NCBI GenBank assembly: GCA_041397625.1
Contig: JAWKWH010000001.1
Span: 372,001-436,000 of the forward strand
Direction of reading: 5' to 3'
Length of the DNA stretch: 64,000 bases
Source: JAWKWH01 sp041397625
Lineage (GTDB): Bacteria > Pseudomonadota > Alphaproteobacteria > Rhizobiales > Rhizobiaceae
Below are positions 20,058-27,821 of this stretch, one piece after another (position 1 is the stretch's first letter; each line of letters starts with the position of its first letter). Under the pieces are notes generated by a model. The model did not search any database and was not told the DNA's origin. It saw only the letters and a program-made list of their open reading frames with translations. Position numbers and translations under genes: made by a program.

Positions 20058-21503
20058 TCAGGCGGCCTTCAGCCTTTCGGCGATCATCAGCGCCAGCTTT
20101 TCGGCAACTTCGGCCTTGGTCATTTCCGGCCAGTCGTCGACGCCGGAATGCGAAACGATGCGCACCCGGTTGCGGTCGCCGCCCATGACGCCGGTTTCGC
20201 CGATACCGCTTGTCTGCGACACGTCGTTGGCGACGATGATGTCGGCGCCCTTGCGCTCGAGCTTGGATTTGGCGTTGGCAACGAGGTCGTCGGTCTCGGC
20301 GGCGAAGCCAACGACCAGCGCCGGTCGTTTTGCATGATGGCCGACGCCGGCGAGGATGTCGGGATTTTCCGTCAGATGCAGGATCGGGGTCTTGCGGCCC
20401 GGCGCCTTCTTGATCTTCCGGTCCGCCTCGGTGTCGGTACGCCAGTCGGCGACAGCCGCGACCATGACGGCGGCGTCGGCCGGCAATGCGGCTTCCACCG
20501 CGTCGCGCATCTGGCGCGCGCTTTCGACCCTCGTGACCTTCACGCCTACCGGATCGGCAATGGTGACCGGGCCGGAGACAAGCTCCACCTCGGCGCCGAG
20601 CCGGGCCAGTGCGGCGGCGATCGCATGACCCTGCTTTCCGGAGGATCGGTTAGCGATGTAGCGCACCGGATCGATCGGTTCGTGCGTTGGCCCCGAGGTC
20701 ATGACGATACGGCGGCCGACAAGCGGTTTCGGTGCATTGTCCAGCATCGCCTCGATGGCGGCGACGATCTCCAGCGGTTCGGCCATGCGGCCTTCGCCAG
20801 CCTCGCCACTCTCGGCCATTTCGCCGCGCGCCGGCCCGACGAGGCGGATGCCGTCGCGACGGAGCGTCTCCAGATTGCGCCTGGTGGCGGGATGCGACCA
20901 CATCAGCGGGTTCATGGCGGGTGCGATCAGAACCGGCTTGTCGGTCGCCAGCAGCACGGCCGTCGCCAGGTCGGAGGCAAGCCCGTTGGCCATGCGCGCC
21001 ATCAGGTCGGCGGTGGCCGGCGCGACGACGACGAGGTCGGCCTCGCGCGACAGGCGGATATGGCCGATATCGTGCTCGCTGTCGCGATCGAACAGGTCGG
21101 AAAACACCCGGTCGGCCGTGAGTGCGCCGACACTCATCGGTGTGACGAAGGACTGCGCGGCCTCTGTCATCACCACTCGCACCGTCGCACCGCGTTCGCG
21201 CAGCCGGCGGATCAGGTCGAGGCATTTATAAGCGGCGATCCCGCCGCCGATGACGAGCAGGATGCGCCTTTCCGCAAACACGCCTCCGGCATGGCCGGCA
21301 ACGGTGAGGGCGACATCTTTCTTCGCCCGCGCAGCGACGGCTTCGCCCGCCGGCACCGCCGAGGCGAGGCCCCCCTCGCGGTCGGCCAGCGTCTGGAGCA
21401 CTGAGCGCAATTCCTGCTCCATCGACACGCCGTTGCGCGCCGCCCGCTCGCGCAGCTTCTGCTTGATGCGTTCGTCGATCTGGCGGATCGTCAGCGAAGC
21501 CAT
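20058..21503 (-). CDS. coaBC: CoaBC (phosphopantothenoylcysteine synthase/decarboxylase) with N-terminal FitA-like RHH domain
   Basis: 481 residues. Residues about 1-45 (MASLTIRQIDERIKQKLRER, then GVSMEQELRSVL) look like a FitA/Arc-type ribbon-helix-helix DNA-binding domain. After a linker, CoaC occupies about 75-250 (GGGIAAYKCLDLIRRL, active His in IGHIRLSREAD, APAMNPLMW) and CoaB about 265-480 (TSGPTHEPIDPVRYIANRSSGKQGHAIA, AVADWR, KTPILHLTENPDI). It makes 4'-phosphopantetheine for CoA. The substrate-clamp cysteine of E. coli Dfp (ACG) is replaced here by ESG in GEMAESGEAGEGRM. The ATG at 21503 was chosen because FitA-like domains begin MAS; three direct repeats lie upstream. Confidence 0.9.
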   Translation of the reverse strand: MASLTIRQIDERIKQKLRERAARNGVSMEQELRSVLQTLADREGGLASAVPAGEAVAARAKKDVALTVAGHAGGVFAERRILLVIGGGIAAYKCLDLIRRLRERGATVRVVMTEAAQSFVTPMSVGALTADRVFSDLFDRDSEHDIGHIRLSREADLVVVAPATADLMARMANGLASDLATAVLLATDKPVLIAPAMNPLMWSHPATRRNLETLRRDGIRLVGPARGEMAESGEAGEGRMAEPLEIVAAIEAMLDNAPKPLVGRRIVMTSGPTHEPIDPVRYIANRSSGKQGHAIAAALARLGAEVELVSGPVTIADPVGVKVTRVESARQMRDAVEAALPADAAVMVAAVADWRTDTEADRKIKKAPGRKTPILHLTENPDILAGVGHHAKRPALVVGFAAETDDLVANAKSKLERKGADIIVANDVSQTSGIGETGVMGGDRNRVRIVSHSGVDDWPEMTKAEVAEKLALMIAERLKAA

Positions 21504-21521
21504 CACCGCATCTCCATGCCC

Positions 21522-21562
21522 ATGCAATCACAGCAGTGTATGCAATGAGTGCGATGCAATCA
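21522..21562. repeat. three direct repeats ATGCAAT(C/G)A in the coaBC promoter
   Basis: Copies lie at 21522-21530 (ATGCAATCA), 21540-21548 (ATGCAATGA) and 21554-21562 (ATGCAATCA). They fill the gap between the end of ubiB and the coaBC start. Spacing is 18 and 14 bases. Iterated short sites next to a gene encoding an RHH domain resemble RHH antitoxin operators, so autoregulation by CoaBC's own N-terminus is possible. This is an inference. Confidence 0.5.
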
Positions 21563-21568
21563 ACAGAT

Positions 21569-23143
21569 TTAGGCGAGGTGCCAGCCTATCCAGAGAAGCG
21601 CGGCGGCGATAATCCACAACGCCACGCGACCCGAGCGCGTGTGCCGCGCCTCGGCGCGGCCGATCCGGTCGGCGGTGTCGTTGTCGAAGCGCAGGCCGTT
21701 CTCGGCCATGGCGCCGATCTCCTGCGACAGGCGTTCGGCACGGGCATGCAGCTCCGGCGCCTGGCGGGCGAGCGCGGCGATCGCCTTGAGCCCCTCGCCG
21801 GCATCATGCAGTACCGCCCGTGGTCCGAGATTGGCGAGAATCCAGTCGGACACCACCGGCTCGGCGGTTTTCCACATGTTGAAATCCGGGTCGAGCGTAC
21901 GCGCCACGCCCTCGACCACGACCATGGTCTTCTGCAGCAGCAGCAGTTCCGGCCGGGTTTCCATGTCGAACAGTTCTGTGACCTCGAACAACAGCGTCAG
22001 CAGCTTGGCCATGGAGATCGTGGCGGCCGACTGGCCCTGGATCGGTTCGCCGATGGCGCGGATCGCCTGGGCGAAAGCGGTGCTGCCATGTTTGGACGGC
22101 ACATAGCCGGCTTCTATATGCACCTCGGCGACACGGGCATAGTTGCGGGTGATGAAACCATGCAGGATCTCGGCAAGGAAGCGCTGCTCCTTGCGGCCGA
22201 TGCGGCCGGTGATGCCGAGATCGACCGCCACCAGTGCGCCGTCGGCGTCGACAAACAGGTTGCCGGGATGCATGTCGGCGTGAAAGAAGCCGTCGCGCAG
22301 CGTCTGGCGCAGGAAGTTCTGCACAAGATCGCGGGCAATGCGTTTCAGATCGTAGCCGGCGCGTTCGAGCCCGTCGATATCGGATAGTTTGACACCATCG
22401 ATCCATTCCAGCGTCAGCACGTCGCGACCGGTGCGCTGCCAGTCGACCGCGGGCACGCGGAAGCCCGGATCATCGGCGATATTCTCGGCCAGTTCGGACA
22501 GTGCCGCGGCTTCGAGTCTTAGATCCATCTCCAGCCTGGTGGTGCGCGCCAGCGTCTCGGTCACCTGCACTGGCTTCAGCCGCCTGGTCGAGGGGATGAA
22601 GCGTTCCTGCAGGCGCGAGGCGAGGAAATAGCTCTCCAGATCGTTGAAGAAACGGCGGCGCACGCCCGGACGGATAACCTTGACGGCGACCTTGCGGCGG
22701 TCGCCGTTTTCTTCGATTTCGGCCGGATGCACCTGGGCGATGGAGGCAGCGGCCACCGGCTCGCCGAAGCTGGCGAACAGTTCGTCGACCGGTCGGCCGA
22801 GCGAGGCCTCGATCGTCTTGCGCGATTCGGCCATCGGGAAGGTCGCCATACGGTCCTGCAGGCTGGCGAGGTCTCCGGCGATGTCGCGGCCGACCACGTC
22901 GGGGCGGGTGGCGAGGAACTGGCCGAGTTTGACGTAGGACGGTCCGAGCCGGTCGACGGCGGCCGCAAGCCGGCCGGCGCGGTCGCGGCCGCGCGCGCCG
23001 CCCTTGGTAAACAGCCTGGCCGCCCGCCAGGCAAGCCGCGCCGGGCCGTCGAGCTGGTCGCCCGGAACGGCGGCGACCACCCCCTCGCGGACCATGATCC
23101 AGCCCGCGCGCAGCAAGCGGAAATATGCGCCCAGTTCCGACAT
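21569..23143 (-). CDS. ubiB: UbiB-type atypical kinase/ATPase for ubiquinone biosynthesis
   Basis: 524 residues. The ADCK/UbiB family KxGQ motif is in SYVKLGQFLATRPDVV near residue 70. QVHPAEIEENGDRRKVAVKV, FFHADMHPGNLFVDADG and VAVDLGITGRIG (the DFG-like motif) follow. A C-terminal hydrophobic anchor (ALWIIAAALLWIGWHLA) ends the protein. UbiB is needed for ubiquinone assembly and probably extracts or handles hydrophobic quinone intermediates at the membrane. The chosen start MSELGAYFRLLRAGW matches other alphaproteobacterial UbiB proteins and lies 7 bases after the ubiE stop; a longer frame to 23212 would overlap ubiE. ubiE and ubiB form one unit. Confidence 0.9.
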   Translation of the reverse strand: MSELGAYFRLLRAGWIMVREGVVAAVPGDQLDGPARLAWRAARLFTKGGARGRDRAGRLAAAVDRLGPSYVKLGQFLATRPDVVGRDIAGDLASLQDRMATFPMAESRKTIEASLGRPVDELFASFGEPVAAASIAQVHPAEIEENGDRRKVAVKVIRPGVRRRFFNDLESYFLASRLQERFIPSTRRLKPVQVTETLARTTRLEMDLRLEAAALSELAENIADDPGFRVPAVDWQRTGRDVLTLEWIDGVKLSDIDGLERAGYDLKRIARDLVQNFLRQTLRDGFFHADMHPGNLFVDADGALVAVDLGITGRIGRKEQRFLAEILHGFITRNYARVAEVHIEAGYVPSKHGSTAFAQAIRAIGEPIQGQSAATISMAKLLTLLFEVTELFDMETRPELLLLQKTMVVVEGVARTLDPDFNMWKTAEPVVSDWILANLGPRAVLHDAGEGLKAIAALARQAPELHARAERLSQEIGAMAENGLRFDNDTADRIGRAEARHTRSGRVALWIIAAALLWIGWHLA

Positions 23144-23150
23144 CCGCCCG

Positions 23151-23927
23151 TCAGAGCTTCCAGCCGGAATGGCAGGCGGCGATGCCGCCGGAATAGTCGC
23201 GCCATGCGACACGCTCGAAACCGGCTGCGCCGATCATGGCGGCGAACTCGTTCTGCCGGGGAAAGCGGGCGATCGATTCGACCAGATAGCGATAAGGCTC
23301 GCCGTCGCCGGTAACCGCGCGGCCGATCGCCGGAATGGCATTGAACGACCAGGCCTCGTAGAGCCTATCGAGCAGCGGCGCCTCCACCTCGGAGAACTCC
23401 AGACAGAGGAAACGTCCACCGGTCTTCAAAACGCGAAAGGCTTCCGCCAGCGCGCGGTCGATATGCGGCACGTTGCGAATGCCGAACGAGATCGTATAGG
23501 CATCGAAACTGGCATCGGCAAAGGGCAGTTCCTCGGCATTGGCCTCGACAAAGGTGCAGTTGGCGGAAAGACCGTTCCTTTCCGCCCGGTCGCGGCCGAC
23601 CGAAAGCATGGACGGATTGATGTCCGCGATGGTGACGCCGGCATTGCCACCGCTCGCCTCGATGATGCGGAAGGCGATGTCGCCGGTGCCGCCGGCCATG
23701 TCGAGCGACTGCCAGCCCGGCCTCCGCGACGGATTGAGCCAGGCCACCATGGCTTCCTTCCACAGCCGGTGCATGCCGCCCGACATCAGGTCGTTCATCA
23801 CGTCATAGCGGCTCGCCACGCGGTCGAACACGTGATCGACCATGGGCTGCTTCTCGCCCTCGCTGACCTGCCTGAATCCATAGGCGGTCTCCATGCCGCC
23901 TGCCGCGGTGGTACGCTTTACCGACAA
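23151..23927 (-). CDS. ubiE: demethylmenaquinone/2-polyprenyl-benzoquinol C-methyltransferase UbiE
   Basis: About 258 residues. The SAM-binding motif I is LDMAGGTGDIAFRI. YGFRQVSEGEK and VFDRVASRYDVMNDLMSGGMHR match UbiE motifs, and the end GGIAACHSGWKL is characteristic. It C-methylates the ubiquinone ring. Start: no ATG precedes the conserved GGMETAYGFR block closely. A TTG at 23927 gives (M)SVKRTTAAGGMETAYGFR, which matches related proteins, and GGAG lies about 9 bases upstream. The frame stays open far upstream, but that part is antisense to add and is not coding. ubiE is divergent from add with a gap of about 115 bases. Confidence 0.88.
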   Translation of the reverse strand: MSVKRTTAAGGMETAYGFRQVSEGEKQPMVDHVFDRVASRYDVMNDLMSGGMHRLWKEAMVAWLNPSRRPGWQSLDMAGGTGDIAFRIIEASGGNAGVTIADINPSMLSVGRDRAERNGLSANCTFVEANAEELPFADASFDAYTISFGIRNVPHIDRALAEAFRVLKTGGRFLCLEFSEVEAPLLDRLYEAWSFNAIPAIGRAVTGDGEPYRYLVESIARFPRQNEFAAMIGAAGFERVAWRDYSGGIAACHSGWKL

Positions 23928-24041
23928 AAACCCGTTCTCCGCCAATCGCCGCGCCGTTTTCGCGCCGGACCATAGCGGATCGCTTGCCGGCGCGCTATCG
24001 TCATGACCGTGCGATTTGTCGCGCCGGAGCGTGGAGGACAC

Positions 24042-25022
24042 ATGGTCTTGAAAGCTGAACTGCACTGTCATCTGGAGGGCGCCGCCTCGCCCGCATTGGT
24101 GCTCGCGCAGGCGGAGAAATACGGCGCCGACATGTCGGCCGTCATTGTCGACGGCGCCTTCGTCTGGCACGATTTCACCAGCTTTCTGGTCGCCTACGAC
24201 GCTGCTTCCGCCCTGTTTCGCGACGAGGAGGATTTCGCGCTTCTGACGGAGGATTACCTCACCTCGATCGCGCGCGCCGGCGCCATCTATTCGGAACTGT
24301 TCACCTCTCCCGACCATGCGGTGAAATCCGGCCTGTCGCCGCAGGCCTATACCGATGCGATCGGCGAGGGCATGAAGCGGGCGCAGGCCAAGACCGGTAT
24401 CGAGGCGCGCATGATCGTCACCGGCGTGCGCCATTTCGGCGTCGAGGCGGTGGAGGGCGCTGCCCGGTTTGCCGCACGCTGCGGCCACCCGCTGGTGACC
24501 GGTTTCGGCATGGGCGGCGAGGAGCGTTTCGGCGGGACGGAGGACTATGCCCGCGCTTTCGAGATCGCGCGCGAGGCGGGACTCGGCATCACCGTGCATG
24601 CCGGCGAGCTGGCGGGCTGGCAGAGCGTCGCCGATGCGCTCGACCACCTGCGGCCGGCGCGGATCGGTCATGGCGTGCGCGCCATCGAGAACCCCGACCT
24701 GGTGCGGCGCATCGCCGATGAGGGCATCGTGCTGGAATGCTGCCCGGGCTCCAACATCGCGCTCGGCGTGTTTGCGGACTTTGCCTCGCATCCGGTACCG
24801 GCCTTTGTCGATGCGGGCTGTAAGGTGACGATCAGCTCGGACGACCCGCCCTATTTCCACACCTCGCTCAAACGCGAATACGAGATCGCCGCCGAACATT
24901 TCGGCATGGACGAGGCGGCGTTGCTGGGATTGACGCGCACGGCGCTCAAGGCGGCCTTCGTCGACAAGCCGACGCGCGAACAGTTGCTCGCACGGCTCGA
25001 AAATCACCGCCCGAAATACTGA
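24042..25022 (+). CDS. add: adenosine deaminase
   Basis: 326 residues. The zinc motif HCHLEGA is at residues 8-14. The substrate and metal residues are in TVHAGELAG, RIGHGVRAI and TISSDDPPYF. It hydrolytically deaminates adenosine or deoxyadenosine to inosine and ammonia in the cytoplasm. It is followed 104 bases later by upp and belongs functionally to the nucleoside salvage block of this window. The ATG at 24042 has GGAGGACAC directly in front; an in-frame ATG at 24003 lacks a ribosome binding site and would add 13 residues not expected in the family. Confidence 0.92.
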   Translation: MVLKAELHCHLEGAASPALVLAQAEKYGADMSAVIVDGAFVWHDFTSFLVAYDAASALFRDEEDFALLTEDYLTSIARAGAIYSELFTSPDHAVKSGLSPQAYTDAIGEGMKRAQAKTGIEARMIVTGVRHFGVEAVEGAARFAARCGHPLVTGFGMGGEERFGGTEDYARAFEIAREAGLGITVHAGELAGWQSVADALDHLRPARIGHGVRAIENPDLVRRIADEGIVLECCPGSNIALGVFADFASHPVPAFVDAGCKVTISSDDPPYFHTSLKREYEIAAEHFGMDEAALLGLTRTALKAAFVDKPTREQLLARLENHRPKY

Positions 25023-25125
25023 TTCCGTCGGGCCCGACAAACTTGTGATTCGCCGGCCGTGGCGGTATCGGCATACGGAACCGGCGGTTAATCTCCGGCG
25101 GAAGGGATTTGCAGGAGACAATGCC

Positions 25126-25755
25126 ATGAAGGGCGTGACCGTCGTCGACCATCCGCTGGTAAAGCACAAGCTGTCGATCATGCGCGACAAGGAGACCTCG
25201 ACGGCCGGGTTCCGCCGGCTGCTGCGCGAGATTTCGCTTCTGTTGTGCTACGAGGTCACCCGTGACCTGGAGCTGACGACCAAGACCATCGAAACGCCGC
25301 TGGCGGAGATGGAAGCGCCGATACTGGAGGGCAAGAAGCTGGTCTTCGCCTCGGTGCTGCGCGCCGGCAACGGCCTTCTGGAGGGTATGCTCGACCTGGT
25401 GCCGGCCGCCCGCGTCGCCCATGTCGGGCTCTATCGCGATCACGACACGCTGGAAGCCGTGGAGTACTATTTCAAGGCGCCGACCGATCTCGCCAACCGG
25501 CTGGTGATCGTCGTCGATCCGATGCTGGCGACCGCCAACTCGGCCATCGCGGCTGTCGAGAAGCTGAAAGGCCGCGGCGCGTCGAATATCCGCTTCCTGT
25601 GCCTTCTGGCCGCCCCGGAGGGTATCGAGCGTTTCACCGCCGCACACCCAGACGTGCCGGTATTCACCGCGGCCATCGACAGCCATCTCAACGACAAGGG
25701 CTACATCGTTCCCGGGCTGGGCGACGCCGGCGATCGCATGTACGGCACCAAGTAG
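25126..25755 (+). CDS. upp: uracil phosphoribosyltransferase
   Basis: 209 residues, the usual Upp length. It opens MKGVTVVDHPLVKHKLSIMR and carries the PRPP-binding loop VVDPMLATANSA near residue 130. The uracil-site segment KGYIVPGLGDAGDRMYG ends the protein. It converts uracil plus PRPP to UMP. The ATG at 25126 has AGGAG close upstream. Cytidine deaminase and the deo phosphorylase in the same window would supply uracil, so it completes pyrimidine salvage. Confidence 0.95.
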   Translation: MKGVTVVDHPLVKHKLSIMRDKETSTAGFRRLLREISLLLCYEVTRDLELTTKTIETPLAEMEAPILEGKKLVFASVLRAGNGLLEGMLDLVPAARVAHVGLYRDHDTLEAVEYYFKAPTDLANRLVIVVDPMLATANSAIAAVEKLKGRGASNIRFLCLLAAPEGIERFTAAHPDVPVFTAAIDSHLNDKGYIVPGLGDAGDRMYGTK

Positions 25756-25907
25756 TCTGTCCGCGAAAATCCGGTCGAATCCGAGTGATCGCGTTAACCC
25801 TCGGTTGACCCTAAACCAGATTCGCGCCTCGGCTTAAGGCCGCGGTCACCAGCCCTTGCCAGACTGGCTCTTTCTCGTATCCGGTCAGGCAGATAGCGGC
25901 AGGGTCA

Positions 25908-26477
25908 ATGTTGCGCAATCTTATCATCGTCGGCGCGGTCGTGGGCATCTCGGCATCGATTCCGATCTTCTACGAATCCAATCCGGATTCGGTCGACAAG
26001 CTGATCGACGATCTGCGGCCCAGGGAAAAGGTCACCGAGATCGTCGTGCCGGTGAAGCGCGCCAAACCGGAAGGCCCGAGGCCGGGCGAGGTGGCGCCTC
26101 TGGCCGGACGCCGTGTGCAGATGACGATGGATCGCGACGGTCATTTCAGCGGAAGTTTCAAGCTCAACGGCCGTCGGGTCGAGTCGCTTGTCGACACCGG
26201 CGCGACGCTGGTGGCAATCAACCGTTCGACGGCCAGGCGCATCGGCCTGAACCTGCTTCCGGCGGATTTCAAATATGAGGTGAACACCGCCAACGGCACG
26301 ACCAAGGCGGCTGCGGCGAAGATCAAGAGCCTGCAGATCGGCCGCATCTACGTCACCGATGTCGAGGTGGTCGTGCTCGACGACCGGGCGCTCGACAATG
26401 CGCTGATCGGCATGAGTTTCCTCAAGCGGTTGAGCCGCTTCAACGTCGAAAACCGGACGCTCATTCTCGAGCAGTAG
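25908..26477 (+). CDS. TIGR02281-type clan AA retropepsin-like aspartic protease, membrane anchored
   Basis: 189 residues. An N-terminal hydrophobic anchor (LRNLIIVGAVVGISASIPIF) precedes a linker and a single retropepsin-like domain with active-site VDTGATLVAINR near residue 100 and a late GMSFLKRLSRF. One DTGA motif means it must dimerise to be active, as retroviral proteases do. The family is common in alphaproteobacteria and its substrate is unknown. The active domain probably faces the periplasm. It is convergent with deoA, whose stop is 6 bases away, and is not obviously related to nucleoside metabolism. Confidence 0.82.
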   Translation: MLRNLIIVGAVVGISASIPIFYESNPDSVDKLIDDLRPREKVTEIVVPVKRAKPEGPRPGEVAPLAGRRVQMTMDRDGHFSGSFKLNGRRVESLVDTGATLVAINRSTARRIGLNLLPADFKYEVNTANGTTKAAAAKIKSLQIGRIYVTDVEVVVLDDRALDNALIGMSFLKRLSRFNVENRTLILEQ

Positions 26478-26483
26478 CGGCGT

Positions 26484-27800
26484 TCAGGCGATCCGACGGA
26501 TCACCGGACGCCTGGTGCCCGGCTTTTCCGCATCGATGGCAATCGATGCCCTGACGCGTGCCTCCGCCGCATCGGCATCATCCTCGCTGCGCGCGTGGAT
26601 GACGGCCAGTGTGTCGCCGCGTTCGACCTCGGAGCCGATCACCGGAAAGCCGGTCAGGCCGACGGCGTGGTCGACCGGATCCTGCGGCCGCGTGCGCCCG
26701 CCGCCAAGCGCGACGACGGCAAGGCCGAGATCGCGTGTCGCCATCGAGGCGACGAAGCCGGCGGAGCCGGCACGCACCTCCCGCCGTATCGGCGCCTGTG
26801 GCAGATAGTCGGCGTATTTGTCGACGAAATCGGCGGGGCCGCCGAGCCCCGATACCATGCGGCCGAACGCCTCCGCCGCGCGGCCCGATTCCAGCGCGTC
26901 AAGCGCCATGGCGGCGGCTTCGCGGTTGGACGCGGCGGCACCGCACAGATGGATGAGCTCGGCCGACAGCGCCATGGTCACCAGTTCCAGCCTGCGATCG
27001 CGGCGGCGACCGGTGAGGAAATCGAGCGCGTTGGCGACCTCGACGGCATTGCCGGCGGCGGACGCCAGCGGTTCATTCATGTCGGTGATCAGCGCGGATG
27101 TGGTCATGCCGGCACCGTTGGCAACCTCGACCAGCGTGCGGGCGAGTGCGGCGGCGGCGCGCGGCTTTTCCATGAACGCGCCGTTGCCGGCCTTGACATC
27201 GAGGACCAGCGCCTGCAGGCCGGCCGCAAGTTTCTTCGACAGGATCGAGGCGGTGATCAGCGGAATCGACTCGACTGTCGCGGTAACGTCGCGCACCGCA
27301 TAGATACGCTTGTCGGCCGGGGCGAGATCGCCGGTCTGGCCGATGATCGCCGCACCGGCCTTGCGCACCGTGGCGCGGAACAGCGCGCTGTCCGGCTGAA
27401 CCTGATAGCCGGGAATCGATTCCATCTTGTCGAGCGTGCCGCCGGTATGGCCCAGGCCGCGGCCCGAGATCATCGGCACGAACACGCCGCTGGCGGCGAG
27501 GAGCGGCGCCAGCATCAGCGAGACATTGTCGCCAACGCCGCCAGTGGAATGCTTGTCGGCGACGGGGCCGGGCAGGTCGTCCCATCGGAGCACGTCGCCG
27601 GAATCGCGCATGGCCAATGTCAACGCCACGGCCTCGTCGCGGCTCATGCCGTTGAAGAACACCGCCATGGCGAGCGCCGCGATCTGGGCATCGGTGACGC
27701 TGCCGCCGGTAACACCTCTGATGAAGGCGGCGATCTCGGCGGCCTGCAGCGCCTCGCCCTCGCGCTTGCGACGAATGATTTCCTGCGGCAGCAAGGTCAT
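26484..27800 (-). CDS. deoA: thymidine phosphorylase
   Basis: 438 residues. The glycosyltransferase family 3 N-terminal helices (LPQEIIRRKREGEALQ) precede the phosphate-binding signature ADKHSTGGVGDNVSL near residue 80. MISGRGLGHTGGTLDKMESIPG and the LVLDVKAGNGAFM stretch follow. It cleaves thymidine and deoxyuridine to base plus 2-deoxyribose-1-phosphate. It is the last gene of the nucleoside operon. The ATG at 27800 gives the canonical MTLLPQEII start; a TTG at 27821 would add seven residues and begin one base before the upstream stop. Confidence 0.93.
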   Translation of the reverse strand: MTLLPQEIIRRKREGEALQAAEIAAFIRGVTGGSVTDAQIAALAMAVFFNGMSRDEAVALTLAMRDSGDVLRWDDLPGPVADKHSTGGVGDNVSLMLAPLLAASGVFVPMISGRGLGHTGGTLDKMESIPGYQVQPDSALFRATVRKAGAAIIGQTGDLAPADKRIYAVRDVTATVESIPLITASILSKKLAAGLQALVLDVKAGNGAFMEKPRAAAALARTLVEVANGAGMTTSALITDMNEPLASAAGNAVEVANALDFLTGRRRDRRLELVTMALSAELIHLCGAAASNREAAAMALDALESGRAAEAFGRMVSGLGGPADFVDKYADYLPQAPIRREVRAGSAGFVASMATRDLGLAVVALGGGRTRPQDPVDHAVGLTGFPVIGSEVERGDTLAVIHARSEDDADAAEARVRASIAIDAEKPGTRRPVIRRIA

Positions 27801-27821
27801 GGCGACGGCCCGTCCCGGCAA

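Noticed and set aside
23928..25190. Upstream extension of the ubiE frame
   Set aside because: The frame stays open over add on the other strand but has no methionine near the conserved ubiE start and encodes shadow-type sequence.
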